From Bacteroidota bacterium (GTDB lineage: Bacteria; Bacteroidota; Bacteroidia; Chitinophagales; Chitinophagaceae), in the NCBI GenBank assembly GCA_023433345.1, contig JAEZDA010000031.1, positions 1 to 27,273 on the forward strand: a DNA stretch of 27,273 nt, written 5' to 3'. The notes under the pieces are model-generated. The model saw nothing but the letters and a program-made list of their open reading frames with translations. It ran no database searches and was not told where the DNA came from. Numbering within the stretch: position 1 is the first letter of the stretch; each line of letters starts with the position of its first letter. The translations under genes and the position numbers were made by a program. Shown here one piece after another: positions 1 to 9,159 of the stretch.

Positions 1-1
1 T

Positions 2-3000
2 TACGGAGGAGATGAAGATATTGTAGACGACTGTGGTAGTATAGGAGCCGAAATTTACATTGATTCGGTTGGGTATTCACGTTTTGATCATGCTTTTAAT
101 GCTTATGATTTCGGAGTCGTTCCGCCAGATAACTCCGACTTTTTCGGCAAGCCGGGCGATATCAATCCCGTAAACCCTCTTTTAGTGCCGTCAAATGATT
201 TCTTTTTTTGTACTACAGGCGCTATGTCAACAGACCCTGATGAAGCAGCATGTGATGTTAAAGTAAACCCATTGGTGTATGATCCGAGGCCGAACAATGC
301 ACTTTTTTCTTTGAACAATCAGCAGCTTCAAAACAACGGGCATTGGGTACGCCGAAATCTTTGGTACACTTTCGTTGCCGATACCCCCGGCACTGTTTTC
401 GTAAACGTTGTAAACAGATCCATGCCGCCAAAGAAGTTCCCTTACAGCGTTTCAGTATATAGGAGTGATGTCGATGGAACTATTTCTTTTGATATGGTAA
501 GGTCATCAGGTTTGGTAGATTCAACCGCGTTGCAGGGCCTTGAATTTGTTGCCATGAATAAATACGAAGTTGCCTGTGATTCCGTTGTTCCTTTGGAATT
601 TAACAGGGAGCCTTGTAATTCGCCTAACCCTAACCGTTATTATGTTGTTGTTGATATTCTGAAAGATCCTGAAGAAGTGATGAAACCAATGAGCCAGATT
701 GATGTGAGCATAAGGATAAACCCCATGAATTCCCCCACAGCTCTTTACGATCATTATTCAACGGCGGCCGATTTGGGAAATATTGGTACTGGTAATTATT
801 TGGCGCCTACTGGAAGCATCACATGCGCTACGGGAAGCATGGCTGATCCGGTTGTGCTGGAACCGACTTCCACCTGCTCACCTAAAACACTGTGGTACAA
901 ATTCACTACCGGGCAGAGTGCAAAACTTCTTTTCAGGCTGCGCAACGAGCAGGCAATTGCAGGAAAGGATGCCGTACAATTACTTAAAGAAATGAATCCC
1001 GGCGATTCCACAAGCGCAGGATTATATAACCTTTATCATTTCACATCAAATTATACTAACGCCACGGGGTTGTGGAACAAGGCCTGTATCGATTCCGGCA
1101 CATACTTTTTGTTAGTTACCGGTTGCAATCCAGACAGCGGCGAAGTAAAACCAGAGCTGGTAATTATGGAAGACGAAGGTGATCATTGCAATACAGCTGC
1201 AGTATTGGAGGTGTCGGGCGCAGGTTCCTTTCAACGATCCCTTACACAGGATTGTCACACCATTGGCACCGGCTTCGGAGAACAAGATTCAATACTTTCC
1301 TGCCCTGCCGGAGGAACTACTGCAAATTATAAATCTTCCTGGTTCAGAATAGACATAACGGGAACGGATACACTGGATTTGAATACCTGGATTCAGCATA
1401 CTACCAATGTGCCTGGATCAACGATAAAGTATCGCTTGCTAAACGGGGATTGCAATTTTATGCAAGAGCAGGTTTGTGTAAATGATGCGGGAACAATAAA
1501 TACTTATCAATGCATGGCGCCGGGAAGTTATTATGTGCAGGTGTTTGTACCGGTATTTTTCAATGGTCTTAATGTAGAAGGTGATCTTACCCTTCGTGTT
1601 TCCGCAACCAGGCATGCCGGATTTTGTACTCCTGCACCTCCTTGTGCGGTTACTGCGCTCTTTACAGCTCAATACAATTGTAATACTGATGATTCGGTCA
1701 GGTTCGTAAATCAATCCTCGGCGGGAATGGGAATTTCTTATTACTGGGATTTTGGTTTTGGCTCGAGTTCAAGTTCTCTATTTTCACCTTCATTTGCTTA
1801 TCCCGCACTTTCCCAAAGCGCCACTTACAATGTAAGTTTAATTGTGGTTAATAATACGCCAGGATGCGCAAGAGACACTGCCACACTTGCGGTAACAATC
1901 AATCCACGCTTTTCAGTGAACTTAGGAAATGACACTTCCGTTTGCGCTGCTGCAGCACCACATATTTTATCGGCGCCTTTGGTTCCGGGTGCATTTTATG
2001 AATGGCAGGATGGTAGCAGTGGAGGCAGCTTTGAGATAAGAGATACAGGAATTAATGTTTACTACGTAACCGTAAGTGTGGACGGATGCAGCGCTTCAGA
2101 CACTATTGTGGTTAATATGGTATCGAATGATACTTTACGATCTGCAATGTTGTTATGCAGTAATGAACTCCCCTTGCAGTGGAATGGTCAGCTACTTAAT
2201 TCGCCAGGAGTCTACCAGGCCCTTATACCAGGCTCGGCCGGCTGCGATTCCCTGATCATTTTGCAACTGGATACTGTCCGGTCGCCACAAGGTCCTTCTG
2301 TAACAGATATTACATATTGCTTAGGAGAAATCACTTCTCCATTGCAGGCATCACCGTCGCATCCCGGAAATTCATTAATGTGGTATCAAACTTCCAGTGG
2401 TGGTTCAGGATCAGCGGATCCGCCAGTACCTCAATCTGCCAATTCAGGCGTGACGACTTTTTATGTGTCGGAGAATAATGGCGCGTGCAATAGTGTTCGT
2501 GTAGGCCTCACCGTTACCATAGCAGACCCTCCGGAACTCGGAAATGACAGAACGGTGGAATTCTGCGACGGATCTTTCGTTGATCTTTCTGCGATGTTTG
2601 ATCTAAATGGCTTTAGTGCTTTATGGGACAGGGGCGGTGCCGCTGTTGTGACACCGTCGCATGTAACTGATCCGGGAACTTACCGGCTTATCGCTGCCAA
2701 CGGCGATTGCGCCGATACGGTTTTGGTTGAGCTGATCATGCTGCCCGCTCCACTAGCTGATGCAGGAACCGATACAACAGTTGTTGTGAACATACCATTT
2801 CAGCTTTACGGAACCGGTGGTGGGTTTTATTCCTGGTCTCCCACGAATCTCCTTAATGATCCTTTCCTACCTAATCCTACGGCAGTTTTGCAAACCGGCC
2901 AGGTTTTTATTCTTCAGGTTAAAGGAAGCAATGGCTGCATTTCCTATGATACCGTGAAGGTTTCAGTTTTCGAAAAGCCCGGGTTCGTGATGCCTTCTGC

Positions 3001-3262
3001 TTTCACGCCCAATGGAGATGGACTCAATGATATTTTCCGTCCACTGCCCGGTAAGGTGACGAAGTTGCATTTTTTGCGGGTCTTCAATCGTTTCGGGCAG
3101 ATGGTCTTTCAGAGTTTTGATGGAAGCCGCGGTTGGGACGGAACCTTCCGAGGCCAAAAGCAAAACACCGGAACCTATGTGTGGGTGTTAAAGGGAAGAG
3201 ATGAATTCGGAAACATCAAAACAATCTCCGGAACTGTATTGTTGATACGTGACCCGGGTTAA
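2..3262 (+). CDS. Large secreted protein with PPC-like repeats, PKD domain and C-terminal gliding-motility (CHU_C) sorting domain, 5' partial
   Basis: The reading frame is open from base 2 to the TAA at 3260-3262, giving at least 1086 residues, and the true start lies left of the window. The last ~90 residues (from about base 2985) match the gliding motility-associated C-terminal domain, with PSAFTPNGDGLNDIF, FNRFGQMVF, WDGTFRG and GTYVWVLKGRDEFG. This domain directs export by the type IX secretion system and cell-surface attachment. A PKD domain (YYWDFGFG) lies around bases 1640-1900, followed by Ig-like cysteine-containing modules starting LGNDTSVC and LGNDRTVEFC. The N-terminal half shows three beta-sandwich repeats, each opening with an aromatic cluster (NLWYTF, TLWYKF, SSWFRI) and closing with a YYV/YFLLV strand, like pre-peptidase C-terminal domains. 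No enzymatic domain is visible, so an adhesin or matrix role is inferred. GTG at 185 is only an internal codon. Confidence 0.9.
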   Translation, partial: YGGDEDIVDDCGSIGAEIYIDSVGYSRFDHAFNAYDFGVVPPDNSDFFGKPGDINPVNPLLVPSNDFFFCTTGAMSTDPDEAACDVKVNPLVYDPRPNNALFSLNNQQLQNNGHWVRRNLWYTFVADTPGTVFVNVVNRSMPPKKFPYSVSVYRSDVDGTISFDMVRSSGLVDSTALQGLEFVAMNKYEVACDSVVPLEFNREPCNSPNPNRYYVVVDILKDPEEVMKPMSQIDVSIRINPMNSPTALYDHYSTAADLGNIGTGNYLAPTGSITCATGSMADPVVLEPTSTCSPKTLWYKFTTGQSAKLLFRLRNEQAIAGKDAVQLLKEMNPGDSTSAGLYNLYHFTSNYTNATGLWNKACIDSGTYFLLVTGCNPDSGEVKPELVIMEDEGDHCNTAAVLEVSGAGSFQRSLTQDCHTIGTGFGEQDSILSCPAGGTTANYKSSWFRIDITGTDTLDLNTWIQHTTNVPGSTIKYRLLNGDCNFMQEQVCVNDAGTINTYQCMAPGSYYVQVFVPVFFNGLNVEGDLTLRVSATRHAGFCTPAPPCAVTALFTAQYNCNTDDSVRFVNQSSAGMGISYYWDFGFGSSSSSLFSPSFAYPALSQSATYNVSLIVVNNTPGCARDTATLAVTINPRFSVNLGNDTSVCAAAAPHILSAPLVPGAFYEWQDGSSGGSFEIRDTGINVYYVTVSVDGCSASDTIVVNMVSNDTLRSAMLLCSNELPLQWNGQLLNSPGVYQALIPGSAGCDSLIILQLDTVRSPQGPSVTDITYCLGEITSPLQASPSHPGNSLMWYQTSSGGSGSADPPVPQSANSGVTTFYVSENNGACNSVRVGLTVTIADPPELGNDRTVEFCDGSFVDLSAMFDLNGFSALWDRGGAAVVTPSHVTDPGTYRLIAANGDCADTVLVELIMLPAPLADAGTDTTVVVNIPFQLYGTGGGFYSWSPTNLLNDPFLPNPTAVLQTGQVFILQVKGSNGCISYDTVKVSVFEKPGFVMPSAFTPNGDGLNDIFRPLPGKVTKLHFLRVFNRFGQMVFQSFDGSRGWDGTFRGQKQNTGTYVWVLKGRDEFGNIKTISGTVLLIRDPG

Positions 3263-3280
3263 GCACATTTCACGTATCAA
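3242..3280. terminator. Inverted repeat between convergent genes, candidate bidirectional terminator
   Basis: A perfect 11-bp inverted repeat (TTGATACGTGA at 3242-3252 and TCACGTATCAA at 3270-3280) is separated by 17 nt. It spans the stop codon of the large secreted protein and ends 7 nt before the 3' end of the convergent glutamine synthetase gene. There is no strong T-run on either side (only ATCAATTTAT on the plus strand), so it may act as a bidirectional terminator or only as an RNA 3'-end stabiliser. Confidence 0.5.
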
Positions 3281-3286
3281 ATCAAT

Positions 3287-5482
3287 TTATCTCATAAACA
3301 ATATCTCCCTGTATTTAGGTAACATCCAAAATTGATCATCAACAATCAATTCCAGTTTGTCCACATGATACCTGATCGTATCAAAATGCTTGTTCTTCAC
3401 TTCTTCTGAATATTCAATAGCCTGTTTTCTAACGTCTTCTATATTGTTAGCTTTTTTGCGCGCCTCGATCATGGCTGTAACTTTTTCGCTGATTACATTC
3501 ACATGCTCGGAGATCTTTGCAACGATCTCCTTCTGCGACTTCCATGAAGCTGCCGGAAGCCCTGCCGATTTCAAACCATTGATATTTTCCAAAAGCACGT
3601 TCTGGTATTTAATTGCAGCAGGCACTATCACCGTTGTTACAAGATCTCCCATCACGCGCGCCTCTATCTGTATTTTTTTTACATAAGATTCGAGCATGAT
3701 CTCATGCCTCGCCTCCAACTCCGCGTGGCTGAAGATCTGGTTTCCTTCGAAAAGTTTCTTTGCTTTCTTGGTAACATAGGCATCCAGGGCGAGAGGGGCC
3801 GACTTAATATTTTGCAACCCCCGTTTTTTCGCCTCTTTTTCCCAATTCTCGCTATAACCATCACCTTCAAATAAAACTGACTTGCTTTCAACAATGTAGC
3901 GTTGAATGATCTGCATAATGGCCACTTCTTTCTTTTCCCCTTTCTCAATTAACTCATCCACTTCCGTTTTAAAATTGCGAAGGGTTTCTGCCATTATCGT
4001 ATTCAATACAGTCATCGGTATCGCACAGTTTGCTGACGATCCCACCGCGCGGAATTCAAATTTGTTTCCCGTGAATGCAAAGGGTGAGGTGCGGTTTCTG
4101 TCTGTATTATCCAGCATCAACTCCGGAATACTTTTATGGATATCAAGTTTCAGGATGGCCTCATCGGTTTCATCAAAATCTCCGCTCACTCTTTTTTCAA
4201 CTTCATTTAATGCGTCTGTGAGATATTTACCAATGAAGATGGAAACAATAGCAGGCGGAGCTTCATTTGCGCCGAGGCGATGTTCATTTCCGGCCGTTGC
4301 GATGGAGGCCCTGATAAGGTCAGAGTAATCATGAACGGCTTTGATAGTGTTTACGAAAAACGTAAGGAACATTAGGTTGGTCTTCGGTGTTTTTCCCGGC
4401 GCAAGAAGGTTTACTCCGGTATCAGTGGCCATGCTCCAGTTGTTATGTTTTCCGCTTCCGTTTATTCCTGCAAATGGCTTTTCGTGGAATAGTACCGTTA
4501 GGTTGTGCCTGCGTGCAACTCGCGCCATTACATCCATCAGCAAGGTGTTGTGGTCTACCGCTAGGTTGATCTCTTCAAAGATCGGCGCACATTCAAACTG
4601 AGCCGGGGCCACTTCATTGTGCCTTGTTCGCAAAGGAATTCCAAGGCGGTAGCATTCTTTTTCATAATCACGCATGAATGCATAAACCCGTTCCGGGATC
4701 GCACCAAAGTAATGATCATCCAACTGCTGGCCTTTTGCAGGTGCATGCCCGAATACTGTTCTGCCGGTCAGTTGAAGGTCGGGTCTTGCATTTGCGAGCC
4801 CTGTATCAACCACAAAATATTCCTGTTCCCAGCCTAATGTGGCGTTTACTCTTGAAATGTTCTTATCGAAATACTGGCAAACATCCACAGCGGCTTTATC
4901 TAATGCCACCAGGGCTTTCAGCAATGGCGTTTTCGTATCCAGTGATTCACCGGTATATGAAACGAAGATCGTAGGTATGCAAAGAGTTTTTCCTTCTGCT
5001 GTTTCCATGATGAAGGCGGGAGAAGATGGATCCCATGCGGTGTATCCGCGTGCTTCAAATGTTGCCCTAAGCCCTCCGCTGGGGAATGATGATGCATCCG
5101 GCTCCTGTTGAATCAATGCTGCTCCTTCAAATTCTTCAATGGGAGATCCATCACTCTTTAAAGTAAAAAATGAATCATGCTTTTCTGCAGACAGGCCCGT
5201 AAGCGGTTGAAACCAATGCGTGTAATGAGTAACCTGTTTCGTTTCAGCCCAGGCGCGCATCCCGATCGCGATCTGGTTCCCCATTACCCGGTCAATTTTT
5301 TTACCTGATTTAATGGAGGCCACGAGGCTTTTATACGCCTCATCACTCAAAAATTGCCTGGCAGTGGAAAGGGTGAATACGTTTTCGTTGAAAATGGCGG
5401 TGACTTTATCAGCAGCTTCCACCTCCGGATTTTCCCCGTTAAAACTTAATTGAGAAAGTGCCTCAAACCTTAAATTACTCAT
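3287..5482 (-). CDS. glnN: Glutamine synthetase type III
   Basis: 731 residues. The enzyme joins ammonia to glutamate using ATP and is the central nitrogen-assimilation step in many Bacteroidota. The size fits GSIII (about 700-730 residues, against ~470 for GSI). Family motifs visible from the chosen start are WFQPLTG and EKHDSFF (~90-105), a catalytic E-x-E in LGWEQEYFVVD (~217-227), RHNEVAPAQFECAP (~287-300), HEKPFAGINGSGKHNNWS (~333-350) and, further on, NRTSPFAFTGNKFEFRAVGSS. I chose the ATG at 5482 (MSNLRFEALSQ). The upstream in-frame ATG at 5518 adds a 12-residue tail (MKPFFCAII...) not expected for the family. No Shine-Dalgarno sequence or convincing -7 box is visible in the 109 nt upstream. 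The gene converges on the CHU_C protein gene. Confidence 0.95.
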   Translation of the reverse strand: MSNLRFEALSQLSFNGENPEVEAADKVTAIFNENVFTLSTARQFLSDEAYKSLVASIKSGKKIDRVMGNQIAIGMRAWAETKQVTHYTHWFQPLTGLSAEKHDSFFTLKSDGSPIEEFEGAALIQQEPDASSFPSGGLRATFEARGYTAWDPSSPAFIMETAEGKTLCIPTIFVSYTGESLDTKTPLLKALVALDKAAVDVCQYFDKNISRVNATLGWEQEYFVVDTGLANARPDLQLTGRTVFGHAPAKGQQLDDHYFGAIPERVYAFMRDYEKECYRLGIPLRTRHNEVAPAQFECAPIFEEINLAVDHNTLLMDVMARVARRHNLTVLFHEKPFAGINGSGKHNNWSMATDTGVNLLAPGKTPKTNLMFLTFFVNTIKAVHDYSDLIRASIATAGNEHRLGANEAPPAIVSIFIGKYLTDALNEVEKRVSGDFDETDEAILKLDIHKSIPELMLDNTDRNRTSPFAFTGNKFEFRAVGSSANCAIPMTVLNTIMAETLRNFKTEVDELIEKGEKKEVAIMQIIQRYIVESKSVLFEGDGYSENWEKEAKKRGLQNIKSAPLALDAYVTKKAKKLFEGNQIFSHAELEARHEIMLESYVKKIQIEARVMGDLVTTVIVPAAIKYQNVLLENINGLKSAGLPAASWKSQKEIVAKISEHVNVISEKVTAMIEARKKANNIEDVRKQAIEYSEEVKNKHFDTIRYHVDKLELIVDDQFWMLPKYREILFMR

Positions 5483-5591
5483 ATTTTTTGTGATTATCGC
5501 ACAAAAAAAAGGTTTCATGGCCGAAAAAACTAATTTATTTTACATATCCCTTAAGAATAGCGACTCTTTTCAGATCAGAATGTAACATATT

Positions 5592-6821
5592 TTAATTTCT
5601 AATATGAGGTTTCCTTAGGCTGATCAAAAGGGGAATGAGCAACCAGGGCAGGTAGATTGCCCGATACCGCACAATTGAACCGGCATTAGGAACGATATAG
5701 CCCGCAAACATTATAAGTGGAATTGCCACGGCGATACAAAACCAGGTGATGGGGTGGGCGCCGGTTGTATCATTTTTGAAAAGCCAATATAAAATGAGGG
5801 CAAGTATCAAAAAAGCTTCAAGGCCCAGCAACATCAACGGATCGCCAGGATATTTCCACGGCATCGGTTCAACAAAGCCATGAACAAAAGCCTGCGGGGT
5901 ATTCTTTATGAGCGATATTGTTGTGGAGTGCAAGGTATCTGTGGGAAGTTGAGAGCTGGCCTGTGGAAGTGCAAAGAAGTCTGCCTGCTTCCCGGCCATT
6001 ATAGCTACCGGGTTAAGCGAGGGGATAAATGAGAATATAATGAGAAGCATAAATGCTACCACGTAAACTTTTGTAAAGGCCCGGCCTACGTGCTTTTTAA
6101 GGGCTAGTATATATGCGATGGCGGCTGGCACTATCGCAATGAAAACATGGCTTCGGATAAACAATATCACGGTGGCGCAAATGAAAAGACAAATGATCCT
6201 TCTATTTCGATTACGCTTTTCCGTTAGTTTAAAAAGCAGCCAGGAAAAAACGGCAAGGGCTGTGAAAATGATTGAATCCTTATGAATTCCTGATGAGAAA
6301 TAAAGTGTCGAGGGTATCAGGAAAGCTCCGGCAACGATTATCCACTTTCGTTGCGGCTTAAGTGAGAAAAAGATCCGGAACAAAGCGATGTGCCCGAAGA
6401 AGGAAATGAAGCTGAAAAACAGGCTGTTTATATAATAATTTCCACCCGAGGCGAGGTTGCAAACAGCAAGGAACTTAATGATGATGTTATTCTTCAGATC
6501 ATTCCAGAATGAGCCCACACTTGTAAAAAAGCCATCATAGTTATCGTAATGCGTTCTAAAAAGGGAGAAAAAGAATTCCCGCGGATCAAGCTTTAAGAGA
6601 TGTGTTTCTTCGATACCGTATTTGTTCAGCGTCCAGTAATCGTTGCCCTCTCCATAATAGTTTGCAGATATCCAACCCACGGCAGCGCCTGCCGCAACTT
6701 TTAAAATAAAAAGACCGTTCAACCATTTTCTTTCAATGCCTGCGTGGGCGGTAAACCGAAGACGGTTTATAATGAAACAAAGAATGAGAAAGTATAATAC
6801 AAATAAAACGATGTGCAGCAT
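5592..6821 (-). CDS. Polytopic membrane protein, possible polysaccharide polymerase/EpsG-like
   Basis: 409 residues with about ten hydrophobic segments (first at residues 1-20, then ~37-54, ~130-152, ~160-175, ~184-198, ~208-222, ~226-241, ~253-267 and three near the C terminus), so an inner-membrane protein. Two short motifs between helices stand out: SSGIHKDS (~176-183) and IRSHVF (~222-227), plus RYRAIYLPW near the C terminus. The placement of a Lys-Asp after a helix and an Arg at a helix end recalls Wzy/EpsG-type glycan polymerases, but this is inference from layout and not a recognised signature. It is divergent from purL, with a 99-nt intergenic region, and upstream of glnN on the same strand. 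A TACCTTTC on the minus strand (6838-6845), one base off the -7 consensus, could be its promoter. Function not established. Confidence 0.75.
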   Translation of the reverse strand: MLHIVLFVLYFLILCFIINRLRFTAHAGIERKWLNGLFILKVAAGAAVGWISANYYGEGNDYWTLNKYGIEETHLLKLDPREFFFSLFRTHYDNYDGFFTSVGSFWNDLKNNIIIKFLAVCNLASGGNYYINSLFFSFISFFGHIALFRIFFSLKPQRKWIIVAGAFLIPSTLYFSSGIHKDSIIFTALAVFSWLLFKLTEKRNRNRRIICLFICATVILFIRSHVFIAIVPAAIAYILALKKHVGRAFTKVYVVAFMLLIIFSFIPSLNPVAIMAGKQADFFALPQASSQLPTDTLHSTTISLIKNTPQAFVHGFVEPMPWKYPGDPLMLLGLEAFLILALILYWLFKNDTTGAHPITWFCIAVAIPLIMFAGYIVPNAGSIVRYRAIYLPWLLIPLLISLRKPHIRN

Positions 6822-6883
6822 GATCTGTTAGGTGCTTGAAAGGTATAAAATAATTTACCGTATCCACGATGCAGGGGAGTTAG

Positions 6884-6891
6884 TACATTTG
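6884..6891 (+). promoter_or_regulatory. Bacteroidota -7 promoter box upstream of purL
   Basis: TACATTTG matches the TAnnTTTG consensus read by the Bacteroidota primary sigma factor. It ends 29 nt before the purL ATG, leaving room for a short leader. No clear TTG (-33 element) is seen 19-21 bp upstream. I see no purine-type riboswitch in the short leader. Confidence 0.5.
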
Positions 6892-6920
6892 CACTTTCCT
6901 TCCAAACCTCTACAAGTTTT

Positions 6921-9155
6921 ATGGAAATTACAGCTTCCACAGCAGAGAAACTTCGGCTCACTTCAGAAGAGTTCGATCTCATTTGTAAAAAGCTCGGCCG
7001 CACTCCGAACTTCACTGAATTATGTGCTTTCAGTGGAATGTGGAGCGAGCATTGCAGTTATAAGAATTCTATCAAATGGCTAAAAACGCTTCCACGCGAA
7101 GGAAAAAAGATGCTAGTGAAAGCGGGCGAGGAAAACGCCGGTTTAATGGATATTGGAGATGGATACGGTGTTGTGTTCAAAATAGAATCGCATAATCATC
7201 CCTCTGCAATCGAGCCATTTCAGGGTGCCGCCACCGGAGTGGGAGGTATCAACCGCGATATCTTTACCATGGGCGCAAGGCCTATTGCATCTTTAAACTC
7301 TTTACGATTCGGAAATATATCCGATGCGAAAACGCGAAGGCTCCTTTCTGGTGTTGTACACGGAATTGGCCATTACGGAAATTGTTTTGGCGTCCCTACG
7401 GTTGGAGGCGAAGTTTATTTCGAAGATTGCTACCATACCAATCCATTGGTGAATGCAATGAGCGTTGGTATAGTTAAGCAGGGAGAAACGGTTTCTGCAA
7501 CTTCATATGGAAAAGGAAATCCTGTTTTCTTCGTTGGAAGCGCAACCGGGAAGGATGGCATAGGCGGTGCATCTTTTGCGAGCGCGGAAATAACGAGTGA
7601 AAGTATTGAGGAGCTGCCCGCCGTGCAGGTTGGGGACCCTTTTCAGGAAAAGAAATTGTTGGAGGCTTGTCTTGAAGTTATAAAAACCGGCGCCGTGGTT
7701 GGAATGCAGGATATGGGCGCAGCAGGAATTATTTGCTCCACTGCAGAGATGAGTGCCAAAGGAGAGCACGGTATGCGAATAGATCTTGATAAAGTTCCTT
7801 CACGGCAGGCAAATATTAAAGGATGGGAATTGCTGCTTAGCGAAAGCCAGGAGCGTATGTTGATGGTGGTGGAAAAGGGAAAGGAGAAGTTGGTGCAGGA
7901 TGTTTTTGAAAAGTGGGATCTGCCCTGCAGTGAGATCGGAGAAGTAACAGGTGATGGGATATTGCATTTCTTCATGAACGGAAACCCCGAAGCGCAACTC
8001 CCGGCGGTGGAGTTGGTGTTGGGTGGTGGTGCTCCTGTGTATTCCCGTGACACTAAGGTTCCATCATATTTTGAAAAAATAAAATCGTTCGATAAAAGTC
8101 TTATTGAAGATGTGCAGGATATAAGATCAGTTGCCGAAAAGCTGGTTAGTCTTCCGAACATTGCAAGTAAACGTTGGATCTTTGAACAGTACGATAGCAT
8201 GGTTGGCACGGGTACAACCAATACCAACTCTCCTTCTGACGCTGCGGTGGTAATTGCAAAGCCGACAGGGAAAGGGCTTGCACTAACAACAGATTGCAAC
8301 AGCCGTTACGTTTTTGCCGACCCTTACGTGGGCACAATGATAGCGGTAGCCGAAGCTGCGCGAAACATTGTTTGCAGTGGAGGTGAACCATTGGGTGTAA
8401 CGAACTGCCTGAATTTTGGAAACCCATATGATCCTGAAGTGTACTTCCAATTTACGGAAGCAATTAAAGGGATGGGAGAGGCCTGCAGGAAATTTGATAC
8501 GCCGGTTACAGGGGGCAACGTGAGTTTTTATAACCAATCTCCTGAAGGACCTGTTTATCCCACACCTACTATAGGAATGGTGGGATTGCTTGATGATATA
8601 AAGAATAAAATGTCGCTCGATTTCAAGAATGAAGGCGACTTGATCTATCTCCTTGGAAAAGTAGTTGATGATTTCGCTTCATCAGAATACCTGCATAAAA
8701 TAAGAAAAATTGAGTTCAGCAAGGTGCCGTATTTTAACCTTGAAGAAGAGTTCCGTCTCCATGAGGTTTTGAAGGAAATAATCTCCGAAAAACTGATTGT
8801 TTCTGCTCATGATCTTAGTGAGGGAGGCCTTGCAGTTGCGCTGCTTGAATCTTCCTTCCCGCAAAATCTGGGTTTTAGTGTAAGCGCAACCGTTAGTAAT
8901 AAACGTAACGATTCTTTCTGGTTTGGAGAGGCTCAGGGCCGCGCAATTGTAAGTGTTTCTCCTGAACAAAAAGAAAGGTTTGAAAACTCGCTGTCAAATA
9001 TCCCGTTCTTACACATTGGTTTTGTTACCAAAGGAGAAATTAAAGTGAACAATGAGCAATGGGGTGATGTTGCCGGTTGGAAAGACCTTTACGAAAATGC
9101 AATCCCTTCTTTCCTAAATAATTCAACTGCAGAAAATGCTTTGTCAACCATCTGA
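6921..9155 (+). CDS. purL: Phosphoribosylformylglycinamidine synthase subunit PurL
   Basis: 744 residues, the size of the small (Bacillus/Thermotoga type) PurL, which works with PurS and PurQ. It makes FGAM from FGAR and glutamine with ATP in purine synthesis. Visible motifs are FSGMWSEHCSYKNS (~37-50, including the conserved catalytic-region His44), FKIESHNHPSAIEPFQGAATGVGG (~85-110) for nucleotide binding, GMQDMGAAGI (~260), VGTGTTNTNSPSDAAVV in the second half, and VTNCLNFGNP. The fused glutaminase domain of the ~1300-residue PurL is absent, and neither purQ nor purS is in the window. The stop is 4 nt before the hldD start, so the two genes are probably co-transcribed. Confidence 0.97.
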   Translation: MEITASTAEKLRLTSEEFDLICKKLGRTPNFTELCAFSGMWSEHCSYKNSIKWLKTLPREGKKMLVKAGEENAGLMDIGDGYGVVFKIESHNHPSAIEPFQGAATGVGGINRDIFTMGARPIASLNSLRFGNISDAKTRRLLSGVVHGIGHYGNCFGVPTVGGEVYFEDCYHTNPLVNAMSVGIVKQGETVSATSYGKGNPVFFVGSATGKDGIGGASFASAEITSESIEELPAVQVGDPFQEKKLLEACLEVIKTGAVVGMQDMGAAGIICSTAEMSAKGEHGMRIDLDKVPSRQANIKGWELLLSESQERMLMVVEKGKEKLVQDVFEKWDLPCSEIGEVTGDGILHFFMNGNPEAQLPAVELVLGGGAPVYSRDTKVPSYFEKIKSFDKSLIEDVQDIRSVAEKLVSLPNIASKRWIFEQYDSMVGTGTTNTNSPSDAAVVIAKPTGKGLALTTDCNSRYVFADPYVGTMIAVAEAARNIVCSGGEPLGVTNCLNFGNPYDPEVYFQFTEAIKGMGEACRKFDTPVTGGNVSFYNQSPEGPVYPTPTIGMVGLLDDIKNKMSLDFKNEGDLIYLLGKVVDDFASSEYLHKIRKIEFSKVPYFNLEEEFRLHEVLKEIISEKLIVSAHDLSEGGLAVALLESSFPQNLGFSVSATVSNKRNDSFWFGEAQGRAIVSVSPEQKERFENSLSNIPFLHIGFVTKGEIKVNNEQWGDVAGWKDLYENAIPSFLNNSTAENALSTI

Positions 9156-9159
9156 TACA

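Noticed and set aside
185..3262. Start of the large secreted protein at GTG 185
   Set aside because: The frame is open to base 2 with ordinary protein-like sequence upstream and no promoter, so the gene begins outside the window.
5586..5606. CATATT/AATATG inverted repeat at the end of the membrane protein gene
   Set aside because: Six AT-rich pairs with a 9-nt loop and no T-run. Such repeats are common by chance in AT-rich spacers.
7643..8299. 218-codon minus-strand frame inside purL
   Set aside because: Ser/Pro/Cys-rich low-complexity translation typical of an antisense shadow, and purL is intact and conserved across it.
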